A stretch of DNA of 64,000 nucleotides from the NCBI RefSeq assembly GCF_024139115.2, contig NC_085141.1, positions 129,145,822-129,209,821 on the forward strand, in the 5' to 3' direction. Source of the stretch: Armigeres subalbatus (taxonomy: Eukaryota > Arthropoda > Insecta > Diptera > Culicidae). The notes under the pieces were generated by a model. That model ran no database searches, was not told the origin of the DNA, and worked only from the letters and a program-made list of their open reading frames with translations. Positions 46,585-58,310 of this stretch are shown one piece after another (the stretch's first letter is position 1; every line of letters starts with the position of its first letter). The position numbers were made by a program, and so were the translations under genes.

Positions 46585-46979
46585 TGAGCTCATACTGATA
46601 GTCGTATATAGGTTTCATTAATTCATCTACGACAAGTGTGCTGTTTGGGGAATAGTTGGAAAACCGATTTTTTAACCCAAAATTTTTTTGAAAATATTAT
46701 TTGTTCTTTTATTATTATAAATAATACCGCAAACAACAATGATTTCCATGAAATAGCTTCAACCGCCTGTGGTCAATCATAAATCATTTCTGATTACCTT
46801 TCAAAGATTTTGTAAGCCTTTTGGACAAGAAATAACAAGTTCCGTTTACGCACTTTCTACTTTCTACCTTTCTAAGGCACAAACTGATTCATACTTGTGA
46901 AATAAATTTAAAAAATGAAATTATTTTTTTCCGATTTTGTCACATTTTATTTTATCACCCCAAAATTCATCAGGGGGTT

Positions 46980-47180
46980 ATGAAATCGGAATATTACTGT
47001 AGTAATAGGAATTTCTCCAAGAATTCCTCCAAAAGATTTTTCCGCAATTCCTTCTATTTCTTTGGCCTGGAATTGCACTTGTCATTCCACTGGGTATTTC
47101 TTCAAAAATTTCCAGAATTTGTTTCAGATTTTCTTCAAAAATTCCCTTCAGGAATTATTATTTTAAATTTCACTTTAGAT
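46980..47180. repeat. short GAATTCC-type degenerate repeat
   Basis: Words such as AGGAATTTCTCC and AAGAATTCCTCC resemble the centre of the element at 35660-40096. Confidence 0.45.
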
Positions 47181-47230
47181 ATTTCGTTAGAAAAATATAT
47201 TAAGCTCTTTAATGGAATGTATTCAACCGT

Positions 47231-47477
47231 CTAAGACGAATTAAGTACTCTCCATTTAATTCCACCAATTATTTTCGATATCTTTGCAGATACGTATTTC
47301 GACCACAACTGTGTGGTCGTCTTCAGTGTCTCGTACTTGACTCGACTTGTAAGTAAGTAAGTCGAGTCAAGTACGAGACACTGAAGACGACCACACAGTT
47401 GTGTTCGAAATACGTTTCTGCAAAGATATCGAAAATAATTGGTGGAATTTAATGGAGAGTACTTAATTCGTCTTAGG
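47231..47477. mobile_element. hairpin MITE with CTAAGACGAATTAAG ends
   Basis: Almost perfect palindrome with about 120-bp arms meeting at 47354. The arms include ACGTATTTCGACC and GTCTCGTACTTGACTCGACT. A diverged single arm of the same family is at 57416-57530. Confidence 0.88.
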
Positions 47478-49888
47478 AAGTATTTCGTTAGGTCCAAACC
47501 GTTGAAATCAGCCGTCATGCATTCAAAACGACAGTCATTTTTTGGCATATGCAAACTTATTCTCCCCTCTATTTCATATTTTCCAATCGGACATGCCAAA
47601 TGAGCATTTCCAATTCTCGTTGCAGCAGGGGTCCTTTGAACACCTTTCTGCATTGCATTATTTCCCTATACAAAGCAGTTATGCGCCGTTTTGACCGAAA
47701 TGCAAAAAAGAATCAATCATTAAATGCTGGTCATCGAAGGGTGGTGCTCACAGAAACCGTCACGCATGATATTGGTTCCTGTTGAAGTTGTGTCCGAAGC
47801 GTCATTCATGGGCACCTCACGCCTAATGATAGAGGATGAAGTGGGATTAACAATTGACGGTTGGCACACGATGGTGATTTTATTTCGGCTTCGATTGCGT
47901 CCCGGACAGGTCAGAGGTCATTTTTTGTCGATTTTATTTGCGTAATGATTCTCCCGTCGGAACGTTCCCGGATTAGTTCAACTGGTAACGATGCGTCCAG
48001 CTGTACATAGTGCAGTTCTGGCAATTGTCAGTTATTTGCACGATTTTGTAGATTTTTGTGCTTGAATTGATAACTCACTGATCAAACGCAATATGTTTGT
48101 TCCAATAAAAGAAAAAAAATGCATTAGGACCAGATACGACATGATAATTCAATCTACAAATAGTTAAACATAAACTGCTCCGAATGATTATGGGCATTCT
48201 ACAGAGAACATGAACAGTAACACCATTTGTAAGTTTATTCAATGATAATTTAACAACAAGTTGTTTTTTTTTCGTCATATTTCAGCTATTCAGCTATGCT
48301 CAAAGTATATTTCAATGAAAATGTTTTTGAAAATATTATCCATCGCCACTCTGTTAAACATGCAAAAGTGTAGTTCCCTGTGCAACGACCACGATCATAC
48401 GCACGAACATAAACACCAAAATATTGCTCCTTTGCCGTTTATAACATAAACATCCGAAAGTCAAGTTCAAGCAGCAACTGTTTGGATGGCTGCCACACCG
48501 CGTTTTTTCTCCTCTTCTGCTTGACTATCGGTTGTGAGGATTTGTTTTTATTTTTAAATTTATCTCCCAGCGCATCCAGTGTGGGATATACTCCAAGCCC
48601 TCCTCGCTATTACACTTCTTTGCCGCACATTATGTTGCCTCCAAAGCAGTACTAAAATAAGACCATGCACTGCACTTTGCTAGGAGGGCGATATGGCTAG
48701 TGACTGACTGCGACGCTCTATAAGCAGATATCGGGACCGTCTTTAGGATGGGAAATTGATCGCCGCAAGTCCACGCCGGTTCGAAGACTATGTGTATGTA
48801 AACTATTTTTGGATGGGCTCTAATTTTCGGAATACGTCGCATATATAGCAGAAGCCGACATACAATCAGCGATTGGGGGAACGGTCTCTTTAATGGCTTG
48901 TGGGAGCGATAGAGTGATGCACTCGATTCGGAGTGATCACGCTGTTTGGCGTTATTTTTGTTTACAATCCAATCCTAACCTCGGTTCTCGGCCAATTATC
49001 GTTATGCTGGTCGATAGCTGGTGTGGTTATTTTGGATTTTTCCAGTTATGAAGGACAATCCGTCTACCATAAACTTTCAACTTACATGCACTGGAACAAA
49101 TATTGTTTCTTATTTGAAAATTTTGCTACCTTTAATTAACAGATTATTTTAGGTAACTTTCGAATCGTAAAACAGATCCTATGTAAATTTTTCCATCTAA
49201 ATTTTGAAGTCAATAAACTGCTATTTATTTAAACTTTAATCCACCATACTAAGTCACTCCACTTTAAGTCGGGCGGATAAAATTAATCGAAATTGTAATT
49301 GAATATGCGCAATAACTGCCGTTAACATTGCTAATTGATATTTAGGATTTTTTTTGTGATTTAGCAACAATACTTAAGTCATAATCTTGGGAGAATATTT
49401 CACTTTTCGCCAATAACAGCCTTTCGATGACTTACCGTCAAATCGCTGGACGCGCCTTCTTCTTCTTCCTTCTTCATTTCTTTTCTTCTTCTTCTTCTCT
49501 CTACATAAAAATTATTTTACATTTCCTTTGAGGCAATTGTCGTGTCCGGCGGGGACGGCTGAACGAATCAGCCATCTCCAGCTGCTGCTCGATTCGCAGC
49601 AGCTCGGTAGCCAACTCGATCCTGCAAAATACATCACAAAACTGAAGGATAATATTGTCGGCGTAACACCAAGTTAGAATTCGGAAGTCGGGACTTCCGA
49701 ACCGAACTTTCTTCCGAAGTTTTATTTGCAAACTAATTGATGCGTTGTTTAGCGCATCTTTAGGCGAATCCAGCGCACTACTTCCGAAGTTGGGAAAGTT
49801 GCCTGTATCTGGAGAAAAATCCAACTTCGATATAAAAAGCGGTAAAAATTTATTCCGGATAGACAATATCGTTCATCTGTCACAACAA
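47478..49888. other. no firmly recognised gene
   Basis: The only candidate is 49501-49866 on the minus strand (121 codons; RIELATELLRIEQQLEMADSF after a TTTTGCAG acceptor-like site). I cannot assign it. (TTC)n-rich sequence lies at 49457-49500. Confidence 0.4.
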
Positions 49889-50160
49889 TGGTAGAGTATT
49901 CTGCGTCGAATGCAACTTGTTGTGAATAAATCGGTTAAGGATAGATGCCTGAAAAATGAGTGACATTTTTTTACTCTATTTTTCTATATAAAAGTGGTAT
50001 TTTGGCTATAATTTTCGAGCCCATAGTACGATCTGACCAATTTTCAATAGGGAACAATGGAAGAGTATCCTGCGTCGAATGCAACTTGTTGCGAGTAAAT
50101 CGGTTAAGGATAAGTGCCTGAAAAATGAGTGACATTTTTTTTTTTTGGTGGGTGCGCACA
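49889..50160. repeat. two tandem copies of a dispersed repeat
   Basis: GTCGAATGCAACTTGTTG and CTGAAAAATGAGTGACATTT occur at about 49890-49970 and again 50056-50140. A partial relative occurs at 39990. The second copy runs into the (CA)n tract at 50161. Confidence 0.8.

Positions 50161-50240
<80 letters not shown>
50161..50240. repeat. (CA)n, left part of an interrupted tract
   Basis: About 80 bp of CA. The LINE begins immediately after it. Confidence 0.95.
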
Positions 50241-50243
<3 letters not shown>

Positions 50244-50438
50244 GGCCAGCAGGGACTTTGTCCAAGGGCTTGACGACGAGTTAGATCGGGACCATCGTCC
50301 CTAACCCCTAATCCCAAGGCGTCAAGCGACCCGTGCCGAGGGGATGCATGGCCAGGGGGGTGAAATAATAAGCTAGGCCTTTAACGGAGCCTGTGGAGTA
50401 CCTGGGCACCCTCCACAGTAATTGTCCCTTACCGCGTC

Positions 50439-52113
50439 ATGCTGGGCTCTGGCGTGGTGGACCTCTTTTCCCGAGCAACTCGTGAGACCAAAATGGAAAA
50501 CCAAGTCAATTCTTCAATTAGTGGTAGTAGTGTAGGCGACAACCCCTTCGCAAGAGGTGGGTTGTTCAGGTCTCCGCCTAGGAGGCCAGAGGCAATAGTC
50601 GGCAGCTCAGTGCGCAGCGCCAGCGTGGGTCACTCAACCTTCCTCTCGGCTATAAAAACGCCGGTAGGGGTTATTGACGGCCCATGGCTTGTGGAGGCGA
50701 TGAACCGCAAACGCGATGGGCTTTCGGCCTTCGAGGTGGCGACGGAACAGCTGGACGCCATCATCGACTTTGCGTCATCGAAGCATAATATCAGCAAGGA
50801 CCTCAAGAGGAGCTTGCAGAAACTTCGAAAGTCGATGCTGGACGCGAAGCTGGAGAGGGCGGTCGGGACGGCCAAGTGTAAACCCGTGAAATCGGTGGAG
50901 TCGAGGTCTACCCAGACTGAGGCCCAAGGATTCGCGGACTCGGGCAAGGTCGAATCGACCGAAGGCGTGCCAGCGAAGACGGTGGTGCCAAAGTCTACCC
51001 AGACTGAGGCTCAAGTATTTGCGGGTACGTCGGGGGTGACTGCTCCAACGGAGCAGACACAAAAACGGGGGGACAGTCTCCAGGGGATGAGCTCCCTGGG
51101 GGCCGCTCCAAAACGCGGAGGTTACTACCCCGAACAAGGGTAGTGGGGCTGGGAAGCTGAACCCCGGTCAGGTACCTCCAAAACCGGGGGAGGAAGGACC
51201 TGGAAAGGTCCGTCCACTCAGGAAAGACGGTGATAAGGGGTTACGGCAGGCTGAAAGTTCTCAGCCGCAACAGACCAGGGAAATAGAGGGGGGTGACGCC
51301 TCCTGGACCCTGGTCAAGAACAAGAGGAAACCGAAGACGTCAAGGGCCGAAAAGAAGGCCCAGGCGAATGAGGGTAGCAAGAAGTCTAGGGTAGGCGCCA
51401 ATCGCTCCAGGGGCGATGCCCTAGTCATCACGGCGGACGAGGCTAAGTACTCGGATGTTTTGAAGGCGATGAGGAGTGACGTCAAGCTCGGTGAACTCGG
51501 CGCCGACGTACGTCGAATAAGACGTACCCGGATGGGCGAGATGTTACTCGAGCTGAAGCGGGGCGTCTCGCAAAAGGGCGCCGCCTACAAGAAGTTGACG
51601 GAGGAGGTCCTAGGCGAGACGGTCAAGGTGAGGGCACTCACGACGGAGGTGAATCTAAGGGTTAAAGACCTGGACGAGATCACTGAAGTCGAAGAGCTCG
51701 TCACGGCACTGCGGCGACAGTGTGAAGTGGAGACGACCACCGCAGCCGTTCGGCTACGGAAAGGTCCGGCAGGGACGCAGGTAGCATTGGTTCGGCTATC
51801 TGCAGCGGACGCCTCCAAGGTAGTCAAGTTAGGGAGCGTCAAGGTGGGATGGTCGGTATGCCCTGTGCGCATATACGAGCAACCCGAAGTTTGCTTCAAG
51901 TGCCTGGAACCGGGGCACAAGCAATGGGACTGCAAAGGCCCTGACAGAAGCAATCTCTGCCGACGCTGCGGATTGGAGGGACATAAGGCACAATGCTGCA
52001 CGAACCCTCCTAATTGTTTGATTTGTTCCAGCAAAGCTGTGAACAGCAAGCACACCATGGGGGGTTCGATGTGCCCGGCGTTTAAGCGTGCTGCAAAATC
52101 AAAGTGCAGGTAA
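50439..52113 (+). pseudogene. R1-type LINE ORF1 protein, one frameshift
   Basis: 50439-51143 encodes a Ser/Lys-rich N-terminal half with a repeated KSTQTEAQ segment. The frame then shifts by one near 51100-51120 and continues to 52113 (SGAGKLNPGQ, later TLVKNKRKPK and DEITEVEELVTALR). The C-terminal half carries zinc knuckles CFKCLEPGHKQWDC, CRRCGLEGHKAQC and a third starting CLIC. Such proteins bind the element RNA. Joined length would be about 558 residues. One frame break is the only damage seen in ORF1. Confidence 0.8.
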
Positions 52114-52119
52114 CGCAGC

Positions 52120-52390
52120 TGGCTTGCTCGGCCTCGCCCGAGTGTTTGGTGTGCGCAGGTTTAGAGGAAACGGCGGAACACGTGTTGTTCGTGTGCTCAC
52201 GTTTTCGCGCAATGCGTGACCACATACTTGCCACATGAGGTCTGGACACTACCCCGGACAACCTAGTTCGGAGGATGTGTAAAGATGAAGTTGGCTGGAA
52301 CGCCGTTTTATCGGCTATCGCCCAAATCGTCTCGGAGCTACACAGAAGGTGGCGCGTGGACTCAAGGATGGCTAGTTCAGGCGAAAATAA
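52120..52390 (+). pseudogene. C-terminal remnant of LINE ORF2
   Basis: CLVCAGLEETAEHVLFVC is the CCHC-like motif at the end of R1-type ORF2 proteins. GWNAVLSAIAQIVSELHRRW follows. It begins about 10 bp after the ORF1 stop, so nearly all of ORF2 is deleted. Confidence 0.75.
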
Positions 52391-53053
52391 GAGGTGGTCC
52401 AAGGGATCGGAGTCGGCTTCATGGGTCATACCGGTGGTCATGCTCTGTGGTCGAACTCGATCCTTTTATCGAACAAATGGCCGCGCGAAGAACAACATGG
52501 TATCGTCGCTTTCGCGGCGTCGGTCCACCGGGCGGGTTCCGAGCCCGAGGACGGAAAGGGGTCCTCGTCAAGGCTGGGGCAGGCGTAGGCCTCGCGTCGG
52601 CAAGTCCCTCTGTGTGCTGGCGAATAGGCCCTATCGCAGAAAGGTCAATTTGGGGTGCACGCGGCATCATCATTCTTGATACCAGTCGTGCAGAGGGAAG
52701 CAGGCGCGAAGTCGACCCTTCCCACCTTCCGAAGACATAGGGCGTGGTAAGGCCACCTGGAAAGCCGGCAACGCGCTGGCACGATACCATGGTGTTCTTC
52801 TAGAAAAGCGAGTTACGATGTTCGATGCTGCAAGGACACGCAGCTAACCTCGAGGGTGCGTTGTGCACTGGCCCCCCTTTGAAGCATTACTTTCTGGTTG
52901 TACCGAAGGGACTATGGGCTTGGCGGCAATGGAAACGGTTTAGCGGGTCGGGAATGTAGTCCTGCCTCCCTCGGTGATCCCTAACCCCGCACTTCCTGGT
53001 CAACCCAGGATGTCTGTTGAGCAGATTCCCCCTCCATTGTTTAGGAAGAAAAA

Positions 53054-53056
<3 letters not shown>

Positions 53057-53100
<44 letters not shown>
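53057..53100. repeat. (CA)n, right part of the interrupted tract
   Basis: About 44 bp of CA/AC directly after the LINE A run. Confidence 0.95.
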
Positions 53101-53102
<2 letters not shown>

Positions 53103-53215
53103 AGTTGATCGGTATATAACACTATGGGTCTCCGGGCCTTCTATAAAAAGTTTGTTTTTGGAGCGATCATATAGCCTTTACGTATACTTAGTATACGAGA
53201 AAGGCAAAAATATAG
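53101..53215. repeat. right part of a CA-containing dispersed repeat
   Basis: TGAGTTGATCGGTATATAAC, CACTATGGGTCTCCGGGCC and GTATACGAGAAAGGCAAAAA. An uninterrupted copy of the same family is at 58060-58310. Confidence 0.8.
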
Positions 53216-53516
53216 CATTTTAATGGAAAAAATGAACAAAAGTAAACATACTGAAATCTAACTGAAATCGATCTAGAGGGCGACGCTGCAATCAACAAAA
53301 CGATTGACAGTTAGGTCGTAGGAAAAAATTACCCAAGCAAGATCGGGTAGGTTCGACTAGTAGTTAATAAATTTCAACCATCCGCAGACGGCCGCCGCGC
53401 CGCTCAGACCAATACTGACGCCATCGAACTTTCTTGAGTCACCATAAATTTGCACCACTCAATAGCTTGAATCTTGCGAGAAAATTGTGAGTTGAAAACT
53501 ATCTCCATTAATGATA

Positions 53517-53902
53517 CAGTCGACTCTATACATCTCGATGTTCTATATCTCGATATCTCTCCCTATGTCGATGGTTTCCTCAGTCCCTTCAATCTACATA
53601 CATTTGAGCTTTCTACATCTCGATAACCTCCCTATCTCGATTTCCCTCTATCTCGATGTGTTCTGATCTTATTTTGTTCAGGATTCACTCTCCTTATGTC
53701 GATATGTTCAAATTTTCAGGCTACTAGACCATCTTTGAACAATAGCAAACACATCAACAACAGGAAACGACATTTGTTTTGTTGTCGTTTTTCATAGCAA
53801 CGAGCTTTTTTGGATCTAGTACCCATTCCATCTTTCCTTCTATTCCTTGATCTGTCCCTATCTCGATGGTCCCTTCAATATCGAGATGTGGAGAGGCGAC
53901 TG
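53517..53902. mobile_element. pogo/Tigger-like MITE in TA
   Basis: CAGTCGACTC starts at 53517 and GGCGACTG ends at 53902, each next to TA (53515-53516, 53903-53904). Repeated TATCTCGAT words fill both subterminal regions. CAGT ends with TA duplication suggest the pogo branch of Tc1/mariner. No ORF. Confidence 0.65.
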
Positions 53903-54439
53903 TAGTAACTTGATGGACGCCACAGTTGTGAATATGTCCTTCCCTGCTGCTGCCACGATCGCCACAGACTCCATCATAGTGAAACATGTGTGCTTCCATC
54001 ATCAACCTGCGCAGCCGTTTCCGCTGCGACCGCTACAGGACGCTATCGTTTACTCTCTGTGAAATCTCGAGCAAATAATGAAGCGTGAAGGCGAAACACT
54101 GGTCTTTTTATGACTAGAGAAAATTAAGCGATAGGTCAAAAGACCCGTAACCAACATCAATCTGATGTCTGTGTTGGGAATACATGAACGGTTGTTTCTG
54201 AACTTTTCATTAGGTTTGACAAGAATTAAAATATTCAATAGTTTATCGTGAATAATCAAATAGGTGAATTGACAGAGGGTTTCCGAGTCGTTTGATAAAT
54301 AAATCCGCATGAGCATGAGTATGTGCTATTCCCCTGAAGATATCTATGATATCTAAAACCCGGTGGATGGGGACCTTGGGCCAACAACCTACCGTTACCG
54401 AAGCTTAACAAACCGTTCTGGAAACCATAAAAAAAGAAC

Positions 54440-54720
54440 TGACTTTTGGTACGAATTGGAACATGGAATGTTTGAATGTTAGCTCAGAAAGACAAGCGTC
54501 CTGGCACGGGAAGCGCTCATAAAGTGCAAACCATCTAATGAGAGAATAACCATTACCAGATTCAACACAAGGGCTAGAAACCTCACGATAGTTCAATGCT
54601 ATGAGTCGGCCGATGTTGCAGAGTTACAGGACAAGGAAAGAAATTTGAATTTCGTCTACAGGGCTGGAAAGCTGGACTCCCTGGCCAAAGAAAGGGATAT
54701 AACTGAAACAACTGGCGGTA
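54440..54720 (+). pseudogene. LINE endonuclease fragment
   Basis: RIGTWNVECLNV-like sequence (starting near 54455) and ITRFNTRARNLTIVQCYESADVAELQDKE in short pieces match the start (TWNVR) and the ...TIVQCYAPT block of RTE-like endonucleases. Decayed. Confidence 0.5.
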
Positions 54721-54852
54721 TTCTCATTTTATTCTATTCCCCACGACGCCTTTTCTCCTTCAAGTTTCGACGCCCGACCAACCTTCAACATCTCGGCATG
54801 AGTTGTTCGGTTGAGCGAAGAAACCAAATCAAAATGCGATGGCGGGGCTGGG

Positions 54853-54860
54853 TATAAATA
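54853..54860 (+). promoter_or_regulatory. TATA-box-like sequence
   Basis: GGGTATAAATAGGCC is a good animal TATA context, but no gene follows; a DNA element begins at 54971. It may be a relic of a retroelement or interrupted promoter. Confidence 0.3.
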
Positions 54861-54970
54861 GGCCAGAAGAGAGCATTGGGGTAGAAAGTTTTTTATTCGA
54901 TCCGGAGGAGTGAAAATCTGTGACCTTGCCGTTTCCGCCCGCTGTTATGGTTATTTTTTTTAGATATGTA

Positions 54971-56392
54971 GGGGAAACTGGACACACATGATCACCACTT
55001 TTTGTTTAGGATATTTCTCTATGTAACATGCACTGATTTGCACGCTTTTTGATGGACTTGATAAAGAATTTAATTAATTATTCAAAAACGTCATTGGAAG
55101 CAATTATTTGTTCATGAAAGTTACCAAAAAATCGATTTTGCCGAAAGATAGAAAATTTGGCATTTTCAAAACTTGCGGGAGACTTGATCCCCATATACGG
55201 GGAAATTGATCCCTTTATGAGCTGAACATGTTTAGGTTCTTCCAAGGGTTCTTCTAAGTCTAATGAAAGGTCAAATTTTGTCTATTCTCAAATCCTAACA
55301 ATTATTCATAATCTGTCGTAATAGCAGTCGTGCGAAAATGAAATATTTTTGGTATTAAGCAAGGCAAGTATTTTAATTCTCGAATAGAGTAATAGTGACA
55401 GATAGAATGTCGGCTATAGCAACAAAGTTAGCATGATGATGATGATTTATCTGCAAACCATTCACTCCACTGAAAGAGAGTGGTCATATCACGACAACCA
55501 TGATGTTTCCAAAAATGGTTAATCGATACATAAATAGGTATATCTTTGTCATTTTGAAATCTAATTATTCTATCAAACCTTTAAAAATTGGCATGGCCAA
55601 TGGTAAATATCATTTTTTTGTAGTGCGTGTTATTATTACACTAATGCGTTTTTTTTTAAACGACCAATCAAAAGTTGTTGAATGAGCCTATTATTAAAAA
55701 TTCTTCAGGAAGATTTACAAATATATGGTGATTGTAAGCAAACTTTCCCTAGTCGAAACGGAAAGAATTAAATACCAGATCGAACAATACTGATTTTAAG
55801 CCAAGTGATTTGTTGAGTATTTTCAAAGCTTAATTTATACTCATTTTCATTGAATTAAAAATTAAAGAGAAATAACATTTATTTATACTTTTCAACTAGA
55901 AAAGAATTTTAACAGATCAATTTAGTTACATACAATACAATAATATGAGATGGTATACAACAAACGCCTTAATATATGCAATATCGGGATCAAGTGTGTC
56001 CAAACTGTGGGGGATCAAGTGTGTCCATGTTGAGTATTTATCTTATTTTGTTTATTGTATCAAATTGAAATAAGCAATAGTTAAATCAATGAATTTATTC
56101 AATTCTACAACAATAAAACTTTATCCAGTGAAAATTTGACACGTTTCGGTTGAACATATTCAAAGTTATTAAACTTTTCTCCTTTGAAGAAAAAAAGAAT
56201 TGAGAATGCTTAAATAATAAAACCTCTCTAAAACCTATATACATAAAGTAGCTAATATCAAATGTTACTCAGATTCGATAATCTATCTAACGGATCCGTT
56301 TGCACATATCAGTGGTATAAAAATGTGATTAGTTTTCGAGAAAACAGGGGGGGATCATGTGTCCCCGGGGATCATGTGTGTCCAGTTTCCCC
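54971..56392. mobile_element. 1.4-kb non-autonomous DNA element in TA
   Basis: GGGGAAACTGGACACACATG (54971) and its complement (ending 56392) are perfect inverted termini of at least 23 bp, flanked by TA on both sides. GGGATCA-type and GTGTGTCCA words recur inside at about 55170-55215 and 55985-56030. AT-rich with no transposase. Confidence 0.85.
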
Positions 56393-56394
56393 TA

Positions 56395-56608
56395 TAGACA
56401 GAATCACCGTCTTTGACCAGAGGTCGCACAGACTGAACATTTAACATCTAGCATGTAACAACGGACAGGACACAACACCCAGTGAACCAGTGGAGAACTT
56501 TTCGCTTTATGAAAAGTTTTCTCCTTACCAGGGCGGGAATCAAATCCACACTCCACAGCACATGCGTCTAGACGATTGACGTCGCTAACCGCACGGCCAC
56601 GAAGCCCA
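56395..56608 (-). mobile_element. tRNA-derived SINE
   Basis: On the minus strand it starts TGGGCTTCGTGGCCGTGCGG (tRNA-like A box region), has a B-box-like GATTTGATTCCCGC, then AACTTTTC...GAAAAGTTCTCC and CACTGGGTGTTG, and ends at the edge of the DNA element (56394). Different from the Feilai-like SINE. Confidence 0.75.
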
Positions 56609-56629
56609 CAATCGGTAGTTCCGTGTGGT

Positions 56630-56788
56630 CAGGGCCGGATTTAGCGAGAGCGAGAAGAGGGCCCCGGGACCGACATTGTGTGGCGGCCCTAAAATGTACA
56701 AAAAAGGTTGGTTTGGTATATAAGATTTATGGGAGCCCGGGGCCACGCACACCCCCCCCCCCCCGGCATCCCCCTAAATCCGGCCCTG
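56630..56788. mobile_element. 159-bp hAT-type MITE
   Basis: CAGGGCCGGATTTAG and its complement end the element. A perfect 8-bp duplication, CGTGTGGT (56622-56629 and 56789-56796), is diagnostic of hAT transposition. A C run of about 14 bp sits near its right end. Confidence 0.92.
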
Positions 56789-56796
56789 CGTGTGGT

Positions 56797-57415
56797 TGGT
56801 CATTTCCATAACCACCAACATCCGTTCAAAGGGAACAGTGGTATCGTCACCGAATATAACTGAACATTATTGTTTATTCCGTACGGAACTTAGTTCGACT
56901 TCACCACAACAGCCAGTGAACGACACGCCCAAAAGCAAGTGCTGGTCGTGTTAGGTCGGCTAAGTTCGTTAACGTGACTAAGCGAGTGAGGTGCGAAAGA
57001 CTGCAGTTAGTGTGAATTTGGTCAGAAGTGGCAGGTTAGCTCCTTACCGGTGCCCGGAGGATCGTGTGATAATCTGTAACCTGCCAACGAAAAGCGTCGT
57101 GATTCGCTTGGATTCCTGACCACAGAATGAAGTGCGCGCTCGGTACCACTCCCCGGATCCGCGGAACAATTGTCGGCCAATCGTTAAAACAGGCCTAGTG
57201 TCACACATTAAAACCGGTCCCGTGTTCAACGATCGAGTTAAAAGCAAGCTACCCACCAGCAAAAGACAAAACACCACCTTCTAGTCACTGCCCTCCATCG
57301 TGAAGTCCGGAGAAAATCGCATGTCGACCAACGTTCATCATGGCCACAACGACAGCTAAGTCCCATGACGTCCCTGAATAAACCTATTGTTAAAAAAATT
57401 TGTATTGTACAATTG
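56797..57415. other. no recognised gene
   Basis: GC-richer than its surroundings, with an AATAAA at 57376 and a following A run, so it could be the end of a retrosequence or a solo LTR. Neither could be shown. Confidence 0.35.
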
Positions 57416-57530
57416 TAGTCGAGTCAAGTACGAGACACTGAAGACGGCGTTACTGTTGAGGTCGAAATACGTATCTGTCAAGATACAATTAAGTGGTGGA
57501 ATTCAATGGGATTGCATAAACTCGTCTTAT
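57416..57530. repeat. single arm of the CTAAGACGA hairpin family
   Basis: GTCGAGTCAAGTACGAGACA, GAAGACG, GGTCGAAATACGTATCTG and the final CTCGTCTTAT match the right arm of the hairpin at 47231-47477. Confidence 0.8.
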
Positions 57531-58059
57531 GACAGGTGAATTGTAAATTGTTTGCTTGAGCCGAATTGTCTAGTCCCCTTTTGTTCTTGTTTTGAGTTCT
57601 ACTGATTGTTTAAGGTAAGTTAGGGAAGCGGATTGTTCCCAGAGACCAATCCGTAGATATATACGACCCTGAAGATACGCGTTGGAACAAGGCAGACTAA
57701 AGAGGCTTTATGTGCCCACCCCGGAGGCTGCCGTTGGATTTAGACCAGCAGCTTCGGGCTAGGCTGGTCAACTTCTGGGACTAAGCGTCACTCCCGAGGT
57801 CCCAAAATGTTTAAGTTTTTATGGACTTTACAATGGAAAAAGCGTACAGTAATTTTTTTTTAAAGTGCTACCGTTTCTGAGATACAGCGGTTATAAGATA
57901 AAATATATATTTTTTTTTAATTTTCAGGCGTCTTCGAATGTTTTTTTATTCTATTCAACCTAGATTCAAATTTTACGGAGTCTGATTGATATTTATTGAA
58001 AAATGCTAGTAATAAAGCATTGGTTGGCCATTTTCAAGGTATGAGGTTGTGGAAAAAAT

Positions 58060-58310
58060 ACTTAATACGATAAGTGCCTGAAAGATGAGTGAGTTTTATT
58101 TTGCGCACATACAGACACACACGCACACACACACACATACATGAAAAACACATACACACATACAGACAGACATCATCTCAATTCGTCGAGCTGAGTCGAT
58201 TGGTATATAACACTATGGGTCTGCGGGACTTCTATCACAAAATTGTCTTGAAAGTGAATGCCTTTTCGTTGCACTTTGGTGTACGAGAAAGGCAAAAATA
58301 AAACAGACAT
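58060..58310. repeat. CA-containing dispersed repeat, uninterrupted copy
   Basis: Same order as 50100-50240 plus 53057-53215: GATAAGTGCCTGAAAGATGA, GCGCACATACAGACACAC, CA-rich tract, GAGTCGATTGGTATATAAC, ACTATGGGTCT, GAGAAAGGCAAAAA. It shows what the LINE-interrupted copy looked like before insertion. Confidence 0.8.

Larger units (their letters stand above)
50241..53056 (+). mobile_element. R1-clade LINE inserted in (AC)n (Mino-like), internally deleted
   Basis: The element lies between two (CA)n tracts and ends in an A run (53047-53056). It has a leader, ORF1 with three zinc knuckles, then a direct jump to the C-terminal zinc motif of ORF2 (about 52130-52390) and a 3' region. Endonuclease and RT are missing. 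R1-clade families specific for AC repeats (Mino) are known from mosquitoes. Here the flanks and the CCHC-rich ORF1 agree, while the name is inference. Confidence 0.8.

Noticed and set aside
53120..53140. CACTATGGGTCTCC as another Transib-like end
   Set aside because: The same words occur in the uninterrupted repeat copy at 58210 with continuous flanks, and no inner GCCGAAAAT block follows.
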